Of a stretch of 6,311 nt of DNA, positions 1-6,142 are shown piece after piece (positions within the stretch are counted from its first letter, which is position 1; each line of letters opens with the position of its first letter). The stretch lies in assembly GCA_002861585.1 (NCBI GenBank), contig PJQJ01000006.1:22907-29217 (forward strand), read 5' to 3'. Source of the stretch: Candidatus Saccharimonadota bacterium. Its GTDB lineage: Bacteria > Patescibacteriota > Saccharimonadia > Saccharimonadales > Saccharimonadaceae. The notes beneath the pieces were generated by a model. That model was not told the DNA's origin and made no database searches. It was given only the letters and a program-made list of their open reading frames with translations. Position numbers and translations under genes: made by a program.

Positions 1-422
1 TTAAGACCGGCAGCACCAAGGTTATCTATCACGGGCCCAAAGACCTCCGGAGGCATTGATAAATAGTACAGAAATTGAGTTGTAGTACTAGCGCCTTCTT
101 CTAAGAATTTTGCAAGCTTGTGATAGTCAGCTTCATCAACAAGATCCATCTTATGCATAGAGATCATCTGCCGGAAAGATTCTCCCCATTCAGTACTGTC
201 GATCTTTGCATCAGCTAAAAGATCATCGGTTGAAACATCACGACGAGTAACGCCAATAATAGACGTACTATCAGGACTGATCTCGCCAGCTTTCATAAGC
301 TCAAGAAGTGCTGGCAGTAGTTTACGTTTAGAAAGATCACCAGTTATGCCGAAAATAACGAGAACGGTCGAAGGTTTTTTTACACTATTCATACTATCTT
401 TATAATACTCGCCTTCGCTCAT
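1..422 (-). CDS. zwf: Glucose-6-phosphate dehydrogenase, N-terminal 140 residues (partial)
   Basis: Catalyses NADP-dependent oxidation of glucose 6-phosphate to 6-phosphoglucono-lactone, the cytosolic entry step of the oxidative pentose phosphate pathway and a main NADPH source. I translated the reverse strand by hand. The Rossmann nucleotide-binding motif FGITGDLSKRKLLPAL is at residues 24-39, the second-strand GVTRRD at 57-62, and the family signature YYLSMPPEVFGPVIDNLGAAGL lies at 119-140. The rest, including the substrate-binding and catalytic His regions, lies outside the window, so the gene is cut by the edge rather than broken. It begins 5 nt after the recQ stop and is almost certainly co-transcribed with it. 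The start is uncertain. ATG at 422 has no clear Shine-Dalgarno; the next in-frame ATG at 392 (residue 11) would still leave a complete Rossmann fold and also has only a weak purine stretch before it. Confidence 0.93.
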   Translation of the reverse strand, partial: MSEGEYYKDSMNSVKKPSTVLVIFGITGDLSKRKLLPALLELMKAGEISPDSTSIIGVTRRDVSTDDLLADAKIDSTEWGESFRQMISMHKMDLVDEADYHKLAKFLEEGASTTTQFLYYLSMPPEVFGPVIDNLGAAGL

Positions 423-427
423 ATTAC

Positions 428-1900
428 TTACAGTTTTGCGGCTTTCATTCGTTGAAGAACCTTTCCTTCAGCCACAGTTGCTGTATCAAGAGTCCGATGA
501 CCGGCCTTTTCAAATAGCACCATAATAGTTGCCTCATCAACCTTCTGAACGACCCCCTTGCCCCATAAGCTATGCTTGACGATTTCCCCTTCGCTAAATG
601 GCGAGATGACAGCTTCTTTTGGAGCCTCAATAACCGTTGCTGTTGGTGTGGTTAGATCATTATCACAAAAACCGCACTCATGCCCGTCGAACTGTTGACC
701 GAAGTAGTTCAAAATGAGTATGCGACGACAACTACGGAGCTCAGCGTAATTCTGCATCATAGCGATGCGGCTTCGTTCAATCTCCTTTCGGTTTTCATCA
801 CTACTAGCCGACAAAAAAGCAGCACGGCCTAGGTCACCTTGCCGATAAATGAGTGTACAAAGAGCAAATTCACCGTCTCGGCCAGCACGTCCTGCCTCCT
901 GGAAGTATGATTCTAGACTGGCGGGAATATCACGGTGGATAACAAAGCGGATATCGGGTTTATCGACACCCATACCAAATGCATTCGTTGCGGCAATCAC
1001 TTGCAACTTTCCAGCCATAAAGTCTGCTTGCACTCGTTCACGATCGGCCTTGTTACGTTGACCATGATAGAAATCAGCAGCGATTCCCCACTCCCTAAGC
1101 CACTCCACTGTCTCTTCTGCGGCCTTAGTTGTTGCAGTATAGATAATGCCGCTCCCTAGTAGTGCCCCCTTCATCGTCTCCTTTAGCTCTTTGGAATAGG
1201 TAACTTCATTACAATCAAGCAACTCCTTCAAGACTTCGCAGTCCTCCCGCTCCTCCAGGACATCCTTCACCTCAAAAAAGAGATTCGGTCGATCAACCCC
1301 ATGGACAATCATCAGCGGGTCACGAAGCTGCAGCTTGCCTATCATATCCTTGATGACAAACTGAGTAGCAGTAGCCGTCAAGGCTAGCGTCGTCGGACTG
1401 CCAAACTCACGTGCAGCAGCTCCGATAGCATGGTAGGAAGGCCGAAAATCATGACCCCATTCTGAAACACAGTGTGCTTCATCAATAACGAGCAGTGACA
1501 CCTTTTGTCCCTCCAGCCACTGACGAAACTCATCATTTTGGAGTCGCTCAGGCGTTATAAATAAGATTTTACTCTCACCGCGATCAACAGCCGAAAGTTC
1601 ACCATTAATTTGTGAATCTGTCTTATGACTATTCACGAGGGCAACATTCTCACCACGTTGCTGCAACGAATCAACCTGGTCACTCATCAGGGCAATCAGC
1701 GGCGATATTACCACCGTTAGATGTGGCAGCAGTTTTGCGGCAAGCTGGTATATCAGTGACTTTCCACCACCAGTAGGCAAAATGGTAATAACATCACGGC
1801 CAGAAAGGCAGGCAGTGATAGCCTCCTTTTGCCCTGGTAAAAACTCAGTAAAACCAACTTCCTCTAGTGCCGCCTGAATCTTCTTTTCACTGACTGCCAC
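428..1900 (-). CDS. recQ: RecQ-family ATP-dependent DNA helicase, HRDC-less, with variant zinc site
   Basis: A 490-residue 3'-5' superfamily 2 DNA helicase for recombination and repair. Visible motifs in order: motif 0 (FLPGQ, 20-24), Walker A TGGGKS (43-48), motif Ia (63-75), DEAH (140-143) followed by the RecQ aromatic loop HCVSEWGHDFRPSY (143-156), TATAT (175-179), motif V around TNAFGMGVDKPD (305-316), and motif VI QEAGRAGRDG (334-343). The zinc subdomain has Cys391, Cys409 and Cys412, but the usual fourth Cys is Asp415 (CGFCDND instead of CGxCDxC). There is no HRDC domain. Residues about 434-485 resemble the small Tudor-like module (HSLWGKGVV...VLFEKAGHRTL) seen at the ends of actinobacterial RecQ and of UvrD/PcrA proteins. 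The start is GTG (1898-1900), preceded by AGGA at 1907-1910. It overlaps the upstream TAG by one base (TAGTG), suggesting translational coupling. The stop is TAA. An N-terminus starting here aligns sensibly with the family. Confidence 0.95.
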   Translation of the reverse strand: MAVSEKKIQAALEEVGFTEFLPGQKEAITACLSGRDVITILPTGGGKSLIYQLAAKLLPHLTVVISPLIALMSDQVDSLQQRGENVALVNSHKTDSQINGELSAVDRGESKILFITPERLQNDEFRQWLEGQKVSLLVIDEAHCVSEWGHDFRPSYHAIGAAAREFGSPTTLALTATATQFVIKDMIGKLQLRDPLMIVHGVDRPNLFFEVKDVLEEREDCEVLKELLDCNEVTYSKELKETMKGALLGSGIIYTATTKAAEETVEWLREWGIAADFYHGQRNKADRERVQADFMAGKLQVIAATNAFGMGVDKPDIRFVIHRDIPASLESYFQEAGRAGRDGEFALCTLIYRQGDLGRAAFLSASSDENRKEIERSRIAMMQNYAELRSCRRILILNYFGQQFDGHECGFCDNDLTTPTATVIEAPKEAVISPFSEGEIVKHSLWGKGVVQKVDEATIMVLFEKAGHRTLDTATVAEGKVLQRMKAAKL

Positions 1901-2154
1901 TATTGATCCTGCACACGATCGCTCTCGTCGCGAAGCTCGTCAATTTTCTTGGAAGCATCAGCTTTATTCAGCTCATCAAGTGGGATGTCCTCACCAGCTT
2001 CGTTGGCAAGTGTTTCAAGGTATGATTTTTGAGCACCTGTTGCCGGTTCATCACCCGTTACCCACTTACTTGGATCCTTTTGCGTGTTGCTTTGATCGCC
2101 AGAAGCGGCACTTTGGTTATCCTGTTGGTCATTCTGAGTAGTGTTGTCGTCCAT
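1900..2154 (-). CDS. DUF3072 domain small acidic protein
   Basis: An 84-residue cytosolic protein of unknown function. The first ~26 residues are a low-complexity Asp/Asn/Gln/Ser/Thr-rich tail, probably disordered. Residues about 27-75 match my recollection of the DUF3072 consensus: KDPSKWVTGDEPATGAQ (26-42), SYLETLANEAGE (44-55), then a KADASKKIDELR helix (64-75). This family is small, common in actinobacteria and proteobacteria, and has no established biochemical role. The start ATG (2152-2154) has GGAG at 2161-2164 with a 6-nt spacer. The TAG stop shares its last base with the GTG start of recQ, so this is the first gene of the DUF3072-recQ-zwf unit. The domain assignment rests on motif recognition only; function cannot be inferred beyond possible linkage to repair or stress. 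Confidence 0.88.
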   Translation of the reverse strand: MDDNTTQNDQQDNQSAASGDQSNTQKDPSKWVTGDEPATGAQKSYLETLANEAGEDIPLDELNKADASKKIDELRDESDRVQDQ

Positions 2155-2200
2155 AGCAGTCTCCGATTAGTTACTTACCTTCAGGCTATCAATTTCATTT

Positions 2201-2229
2201 TCTTTAGGCTGTAAGATTTGTTACTTCAA
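2201..2229 (-). promoter_or_regulatory. Candidate promoter for DUF3072-recQ-zwf
   Basis: On the minus strand TTGAAG (2224-2229) and TAAAGA (2201-2206) are separated by exactly 17 nt, giving a sigma-70-like -35/-10 pair. The -35 is good in its first four bases; the -10 matches the consensus at only three positions. It lies about 47 nt upstream of the DUF3072 start codon. A second possible -35 (TTGAAC, 2269-2274) lies further upstream. This is pattern matching only. Confidence 0.3.
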
Positions 2230-2272
2230 AAACTCGCACCTCATCATAGGCTGGTATAAGAAACATAAGTTC

Positions 2273-2280
2273 AAGGAGGA
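2273..2280 (+). promoter_or_regulatory. Strong Shine-Dalgarno of the 2286 SDR gene
   Basis: AAGGAGGA is a near-complete anti-16S match, 5 nt before the ATG at 2286. It is the strongest ribosome binding site in the window. It fixes the start and implies high translation of the SDR, in line with an abundant stress protein. Confidence 0.8.
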
Positions 2281-2285
2281 CTCAC

Positions 2286-3164
2286 ATGCACGATGATGCA
2301 AGCGATAAGCAGCGGCCCGACGACCTACCTGCCGAGGATCAAGAGCAACAACCGGGTGTTCAGGCAGAAATGCAGCAGCAGCCCCGATCAATACATCCAG
2401 AGCATATTGGAACTGGCAAACTTGAGGGTAAAGTAGCTCTTATTACCGGTGGTGATAGCGGTATCGGCCGCGCAGTTGCAGTTGCCTTTGCTAAAGAGGG
2501 CGCAGATATTGTTATTAGCTATCTTAATGAGCATGATGATGCAAAAGAGACAAAACGGCTCGTTGAAGCCGAGGATCGATCTTGCAGTGCGATTGCCGGA
2601 GATATTGGCCAAGAGAGTATTTGCCAAACCATCGTCGATAAGACAGTTGCCGAGAGAGGACGAATAGATATCCTTGTTAATAATGCGGCAGAACAGCACC
2701 CGCAGCAGAGCCTCACCGATATTTCAGCCGATCAGCTGGAACGAACATTCCGTACTAATATCTTTTCTATGTTCTTTTTGACTAAAGCCGCGCTTCCTCA
2801 TATGCAACGGGGTGCCGCAATTATAAATACGACGTCAGTAACTGCTTATAAAGGCAGTCCTGAATTGTTAGACTACTCATCAACAAAAGGGGCTATTGTC
2901 GCCTTTACAAGATCCCTCTCTATGTCATTAGCCGAACAAGGGATTCGGGTAAATGCGGTAGCACCTGGACCAATCTGGACACCATTGATACCAGCAACTT
3001 TCCCGCCGGAAAAAGTAGAGTCATTTGGCAAAGATGTCCCTATGGGACGTGCTGGACAACCCGAAGAAGTTGCTATGAGCTATGTCTTTTTGGCATCAGA
3101 CGATTCATCGTACATCAGTGGGCAAGTACTTCACCCTAACGGTGGTACTGTTGTAGGATCATAA
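2286..3164 (+). CDS. Classical SDR oxidoreductase, GSP39/YghA-like
   Basis: A 292-residue NAD(P)-dependent short-chain dehydrogenase. The Rossmann motif TGGDSGIG is at 54-61 and NNAA at 132-135. The catalytic tetrad is Asn158, Ser184, Tyr197 and Lys201 (DYSSTKGA), and the PGPIWTPL cofactor loop is at 227-234. The ~45-residue N-terminal extension, rich in Gln, Pro and acidic residues (QQPGVQAEM at 21-29, then GTGKLEGKVALITGG), is characteristic of the subfamily that includes Bacillus general stress protein 39 (YdaD) and E. coli YghA. Members are stress-linked, and the physiological substrate is generally unsettled (aldehyde or alcohol interconversion). It is the only confidently called plus-strand gene here. 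It is transcribed divergently from the recQ unit and ends 14 nt before a strong terminator. The length is normal and no catalytic residue is missing. Subfamily confidence is good; the exact substrate is unknown. Confidence 0.95.
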   Translation: MHDDASDKQRPDDLPAEDQEQQPGVQAEMQQQPRSIHPEHIGTGKLEGKVALITGGDSGIGRAVAVAFAKEGADIVISYLNEHDDAKETKRLVEAEDRSCSAIAGDIGQESICQTIVDKTVAERGRIDILVNNAAEQHPQQSLTDISADQLERTFRTNIFSMFFLTKAALPHMQRGAAIINTTSVTAYKGSPELLDYSSTKGAIVAFTRSLSMSLAEQGIRVNAVAPGPIWTPLIPATFPPEKVESFGKDVPMGRAGQPEEVAMSYVFLASDDSSYISGQVLHPNGGTVVGS

Positions 3165-3178
3165 TTACTGCTTATATT

Positions 3179-3210
3179 AAAAAGAGGACGGTAATTGCCG
3201 TCCTCTTTTT
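3179..3210. terminator. Bidirectional intrinsic terminator
   Basis: A perfect 13-bp inverted repeat (AAAAAGAGGACGG at 3179-3191, CCGTCCTCTTTTT at 3198-3210) with a TAATTG loop. The 8-bp GC-rich core is followed by a T5 run when read on either strand, so it can terminate both the plus-strand SDR and the minus-strand DoxX gene. It sits exactly 14 nt from each stop codon (3164 and 3225). Confidence 0.93.
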
Positions 3211-3224
3211 AGCGAGGCAAAAGG

Positions 3225-3572
3225 TTATACTTTATGAGCCAAAAAGGCAACGACAGATACGACAATAATCGAGTCTCGAAGTGCAATGCGCCAATCATGA
3301 TAGAGGGCAAACGGCAGAATTGATAGCCACCAGGCGATAGTCAGCCACGAGGATATAATCGTCCAGAGACCGCTTAAAAATAGCACTCCCAGTACCAAGT
3401 TACCCACCCCATGAATACGTAGAGTTGTTGTCGTCTCAAGTGGATCTATCTTTTCTACCCATTTAGGTATGTAATGCACCCACTCTTTTGGTTTCCAGAT
3501 TTGATGAATGCCAAAGAGCACCATTGTTAAGCCCACTGAAATACGGATGAGCTGCAAAGACAATTCCTGCAT
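3225..3572 (-). CDS. DoxX-like four-helix integral membrane protein
   Basis: A 115-residue hydrophobic protein. I see four likely membrane segments at about 7-25, 53-70, 72-91 and 98-113. A polar loop (about 26-51) with KPKEW and IDPLETTTTLR lies between helices 1 and 2. The motif LRIHGVGNLVLG (51-62) opening the second helix resembles the DoxX/DoxD-like superfamily, whose members are small membrane proteins often next to redox enzymes. There is no signal peptide beyond helix 1. The start ATG (3570-3572) follows the upstream SDR stop by a single base. It has an excellent ribosome binding site, core GGAGG at 3580-3584 with a 7-nt spacer, embedded in the end of the SDR gene, so expression is probably coupled. 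It ends in TAA, 14 nt from the shared terminator. Family assignment is moderate; function unknown. Confidence 0.8.
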   Translation of the reverse strand: MQELSLQLIRISVGLTMVLFGIHQIWKPKEWVHYIPKWVEKIDPLETTTTLRIHGVGNLVLGVLFLSGLWTIISSWLTIAWWLSILPFALYHDWRIALRDSIIVVSVVAFLAHKV

Positions 3573-3573
3573 C

Positions 3574-4551
3574 CTATTTCCTCCCCTTGCTGCCCTTAAG
3601 TATGGCCATAATAACGGTAGTAGCTGTGATAACTACTCCAAAACCAACAAACTTTAAGCTTCTTTTCATAGCCCAGCCTCCCCGCATCGATGCATTGTCA
3701 CTTGGTTTGAATAGATTTCCGCTACCAGGAACCGACGGTTGGTCTTGGTAATTGAACTTGGCTACATATTTAGAAAAACCTGCTTCAAATAGCCGCGGCG
3801 AGAGATTAAATAGAATCATCGGTACTCTCATGCTTCGTCCAACAGAAACTTCCGGTTTTGGATGCTCCGTTAACGACACAATAACACCAGCGACTCGCTC
3901 CGGACTAAACACTGGTGGCATTGCTTTAACTGCACGCTCCATGCGATTAGCTGCATTCTGATAGATTGGCGTATCAACTGTTCCTGGCATGACTGTGCAG
4001 ACATGAATGTTATGTTGCCTATCGGCGATCAACTCCTGCCGAAGAGCTGATCCTAGTCCGCGAACTGCAAATTTAGAAGCGACGTAAGCGCTGGAATAAG
4101 GAGCAGCGACCCCACCGTATGCTGATGCAACATTAATAAGCGTTCCATGGCCTTGATTCTGAAATTGTTGCAGCGCAGCACGAGCGCCAGCAACATAACC
4201 AAATAGGTTTGTTTCTATCAGCTGACGAAACTCTTCATCCTTAATATCAAGGAATCGTCCGTACATAATATTGCTTGCGTTATTAACCCACACGTCGTAA
4301 TGACCAAAAGTGTTAATGGCTTTTTCGCTTAATCGTGCAACATCATCGGCCTTCGAGGTGTCGGTCTTGATTGCAATTGCTTGAATACCCTCTTTGCGAC
4401 ATTTCTTTGCAACGTCTTCTAGGACATCGTTGCGACGAGCTGCCAATACAAGATTAAATCCTTTTTTTGCAAGTGCATATGCTGTCGCCTCGCCTATGCC
4501 GCTTGAGGCTCCGGTGATAACTGCCACTTTGTCTGTAATAGTCTGTTCCAT
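3574..4551 (-). CDS. SDR oxidoreductase with C-terminal membrane anchor
   Basis: A 325-residue classical short-chain dehydrogenase plus an extension. The Rossmann motif TGASSGIG is at 13-20, and Arg39-Arg40 after the second strand suggests NADP(H) preference. NNAS is at 90-93. The tetrad is Asn115, Ser143, Tyr156 and Lys160, with PGTVDTPIY at 189-197. The SDR domain ends near residue 240. The tail has a soluble stretch (SPRLFEAGFSKYVAKF at 251-266 and a Pro/Ser-rich linker). One hydrophobic segment follows (about 301-318), flanked by RSLK and KGSKGRK, predicting a tail anchor with the catalytic domain cytosolic. Similar long SDRs exist in many bacteria with unassigned substrates. The start ATG lacks a clear Shine-Dalgarno; a 51-nt spacer separates it from the upstream gene with no terminator. 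The TAG stop is one base from the DoxX start. Enzyme class is certain; substrate unknown. Confidence 0.94.
   Translation of the reverse strand: MEQTITDKVAVITGASSGIGEATAYALAKKGFNLVLAARRNDVLEDVAKKCRKEGIQAIAIKTDTSKADDVARLSEKAINTFGHYDVWVNNASNIMYGRFLDIKDEEFRQLIETNLFGYVAGARAALQQFQNQGHGTLINVASAYGGVAAPYSSAYVASKFAVRGLGSALRQELIADRQHNIHVCTVMPGTVDTPIYQNAANRMERAVKAMPPVFSPERVAGVIVSLTEHPKPEVSVGRSMRVPMILFNLSPRLFEAGFSKYVAKFNYQDQPSVPGSGNLFKPSDNASMRGGWAMKRSLKFVGFGVVITATTVIMAILKGSKGRK
3577..3586 (-). promoter_or_regulatory. Shine-Dalgarno for the DoxX-like gene inside the SDR 3' end
   Basis: The minus strand reads GGGGAGGAAA, with core GGAGG 7 nt before the ATG at 3572. It lies within the last codons of the upstream SDR (Gly-Arg-Lys tail). 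This decides the DoxX start and supports coupled translation of the pair. Confidence 0.75.
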
Positions 4552-4602
4552 GTAATCACTGTAAAAAGAATTGCAGTTTAATGCTGTGGGGATTCTTACA
4601 AT

Positions 4603-5271
4603 TTAAACCTCAATAAGGTAAGGGTGAAGGTTTCCAGTTTGCCTAGAATGCAACTTGCATGCCTCTTCCAGCCAATGAAGAGTTGTCATACTGTAGGGTT
4701 CAGTATAATGCGGAATGTTGCGCTTCGGAGGTGAACACCAGCTGTGCCACGTTTCGATCGATTCGTTACTGAGTTTAGGATTATCGTCTAAAGCACTCCT
4801 TGCCAGCAATGCAACAAAATGAATACTTAATTTATCTATATGACCCCTATAAACCGACTTTGCCCGCTCGTATTGTAACCAACACTCTTCGTACTTTGCC
4901 TGCAAAAATAGAGCATCTACCGTATCTTGTAATTCAATGAATGGACTACTCATGCCTTCAGCCTGCTGCAAACTCTTTTGTTCCGCCAATGATAGAAATT
5001 TCTGCTCCTGCACCGGCACTTCTGCCAACCGATACATATAACCTGTACTTACCAAGTTCATAGCCGTCAGACGGTCTCCCCCAGTGTGTACCCTTTTATC
5101 TGCAGCAAGCGCTATCCTTTCCTTGCAGGATTCTAAACCCAAATATCTCTCATAAAGCCCCCATCTATAATCGCTTGCCCACGAGTCCGGCGTTAGGGCA
5201 TTTAATCTTTCAATTGAAGCCCTTTCGGCTTCTACTTTTTTCAGCGTATCTGGAAGTCGTAGGATAATCAT
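4603..5271 (-). CDS. Hypothetical protein, mostly helical, unrecognised family
   Basis: A 222-residue protein I do not recognise. It appears soluble, with no signal peptide or membrane segment. Its middle (about 65-160) looks predominantly alpha-helical with repeated aromatic/Leu/Ala spacing (STGYMYRLAE, DALFLQAKYEECWLQYERAK, FVALLARSAL), reminiscent of TPR-like helical hairpins, though no clean repeat consensus can be read. There is a tryptophan- and cysteine-containing C-terminal part (HSWCSPPKR 176-184, MTTLHWLEEACKLHSR 195-210). The start ATG at 5271 has only a weak AGGG upstream. An out-of-frame ATG at 5279 opens a three-codon frame ending in an ATGA overlap with this start. The gene follows the nuclease by 43 nt without a terminator and ends with TAA, 51 nt before the membrane-anchored SDR. 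Reality as a gene is likely from its length and protein-like composition; function is open. Confidence 0.75.
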   Translation of the reverse strand: MIILRLPDTLKKVEAERASIERLNALTPDSWASDYRWGLYERYLGLESCKERIALAADKRVHTGGDRLTAMNLVSTGYMYRLAEVPVQEQKFLSLAEQKSLQQAEGMSSPFIELQDTVDALFLQAKYEECWLQYERAKSVYRGHIDKLSIHFVALLARSALDDNPKLSNESIETWHSWCSPPKRNIPHYTEPYSMTTLHWLEEACKLHSRQTGNLHPYLIEV

Positions 5272-5314
5272 ACTTTCATAGTACCCTAAATATCGCGATC
5301 CTCATCTGATGTTA

Positions 5315-6052
5315 TTATTCGCAGGCAACTCCGTCTTGATCACGGTCTAAACCAGTCCTATAACCCGGTTGATCGTTGTAGAGTGGTGCCGCGCCTGCCG
5401 AGCGTACGGCGCTACAATTTGCGTAGTAGACTTCTATCGCAGTAGGCTCTTGAGCCACGACCGAGGGATCACGAAGACCACTGCATGTTTGATCCGACCA
5501 AAGTCCCCTTCCGGCTTCTCGAGCTTCATCTTCGACTGCAATGAATCTAGACTGCTGTATGTAGGGATTACTATCATATGTATATTCGTAGGCGTATCCA
5601 TCCTGAATCATATTCAGGTTCACAAATGAACCATCCTCAAGATAGACATATCTCAGTAGGCGACCATACTTATCACGGTTTGACTGAGTCGAATCTTGCA
5701 TCAGCCCTACTGACTTACCTTCGACGAGTGCCTTCATATAGTCAGAAGCTTCTTGACCAAAACATTCTACGGATTTTCGCGGATCTTTTGTTTCGGGTGT
5801 ATCGATACCGATAAAACGAATGGTCTCTACCTTTCCATTTATGCTTACCCTTATCGTATCTCCATCGCTTACCGATAGAACTGAATGGAATTGCTTTGGA
5901 CTCTTCTCCCGAGACGAAATAATTGCCTGACTTGTCGTCTGAGTCTGCTCCTTTGATACTGCATTAACTTCATATTCTGAATTATTTAGTCCTATAGAGG
6001 TGGTAACTAGACCCACAAGACTAAGCATTACTAATTTACTGCTTATATTCAT
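5315..6052 (-). CDS. Secreted thermonuclease (SNase-like) with C-terminal Excalibur domain
   Basis: A 245-residue exported nuclease expected to cleave DNA and RNA with calcium. The N-terminus is a Sec signal: Lys6, a hydrophobic core at 7-21 and a plausible cleavage after VNA (29-31). The staphylococcal-nuclease fold spans about 55-188. By comparison with S. aureus nuclease, the key residues are present: Asp63/Asp65 (SDGDT), Arg79, Asp84 and Glu87 (IDTPET), and Arg131 (DKYGR). The C-terminus (208-245) is an Excalibur domain: YYANCSAVRSAGAAPL, then PGYRTGLDRDQDGVACE, with the DxDxDGxxCE calcium loop at Asp236, Asp238 and Asp240 and a Cys213/Cys244 pair. Cys97 and Cys190 could form a second disulfide. 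ATG 6052 is preceded in frame by a TAG, which fixes the start, but no close Shine-Dalgarno is seen. The gene ends with tandem stops (TAATAA). A nutritional role or a role in host or competitor contact is inferred. Confidence 0.94.
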   Translation of the reverse strand: MNISSKLVMLSLVGLVTTSIGLNNSEYEVNAVSKEQTQTTSQAIISSREKSPKQFHSVLSVSDGDTIRVSINGKVETIRFIGIDTPETKDPRKSVECFGQEASDYMKALVEGKSVGLMQDSTQSNRDKYGRLLRYVYLEDGSFVNLNMIQDGYAYEYTYDSNPYIQQSRFIAVEDEAREAGRGLWSDQTCSGLRDPSVVAQEPTAIEVYYANCSAVRSAGAAPLYNDQPGYRTGLDRDQDGVACE

Positions 6053-6113
6053 ATATTTTTTATTAATAAACTCCCGCCGCTAATTTAAGCACTTCCCCCA
6101 TAAGCGCTGTATA

Positions 6114-6142
6114 TTGACCTTTTTGGTAATGATTATGATTAA
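6114..6142 (+). promoter_or_regulatory. Weak plus-strand promoter candidate
   Basis: TTGACC at 6114-6119 is a good -35. The downstream -10 is poor at ideal spacing (GATTAA 6137-6142, 17 nt) and better but too close (TATGAT 6134-6139, 14 nt). If real, it would serve the plus-strand frame beginning at 6184. Confidence 0.2.

Larger units (their letters stand above)
2155..2285. promoter_or_regulatory. Divergent intergenic region between DUF3072-recQ-zwf and the SDR gene
   Basis: This 131-nt spacer must hold the promoters for two divergent transcripts because both flanking genes start here. No gene fits inside it. Toward the minus strand there is a fair sigma-70-like candidate (listed separately). 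Toward the plus strand a TATAAG (2255-2260) could be a -10 for the SDR gene, but I see no matching -35. AGGCT occurs three times (2183, 2206, 2248) and GTTACTT twice (2170, 2220). These are short and may be chance. Confidence 0.55.

Noticed and set aside
849..1159. Plus-strand open frames of about 70 codons antisense to recQ
   Set aside because: They lie wholly inside recQ, which has full helicase motifs; their translations show no domain, and no ribosome binding site or spacing supports them.
2170..2252. Short repeats (GTTACTT twice, AGGCT three times) as operators in the divergent spacer
   Set aside because: They are only 5-7 bases with irregular spacing (23 and 42) and no palindromic form; easily chance.
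2388..2716. Minus-strand open frames of up to 103 codons antisense to the SDR gene
   Set aside because: They are opposite a complete SDR with all catalytic residues and look like codon-composition by-products.
4552..4602. Promoter or terminator in the 51-nt gap before the membrane-anchored SDR
   Set aside because: No hairpin with a T-run, and the TTGTAA-like -35 lacks a reasonable -10 at 16-18 nt.
5269..5279. Three-codon leader (ATG AAA GTA TGA) overlapping the start of the 222-residue gene
   Set aside because: It lacks its own ribosome binding site and such ATGA overlaps arise by chance; no attenuator-like structure follows.
5288..5302. ATCGCGAT palindrome as a terminator after the nuclease
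   Set aside because: The 8-bp palindrome has no loop and no following T-run, so it cannot form an intrinsic terminator.
5369..5814. Plus-strand open frames antisense to the nuclease gene
   Set aside because: The nuclease on the other strand is complete with signal peptide, active site and Excalibur domain; these frames have no recognisable content.
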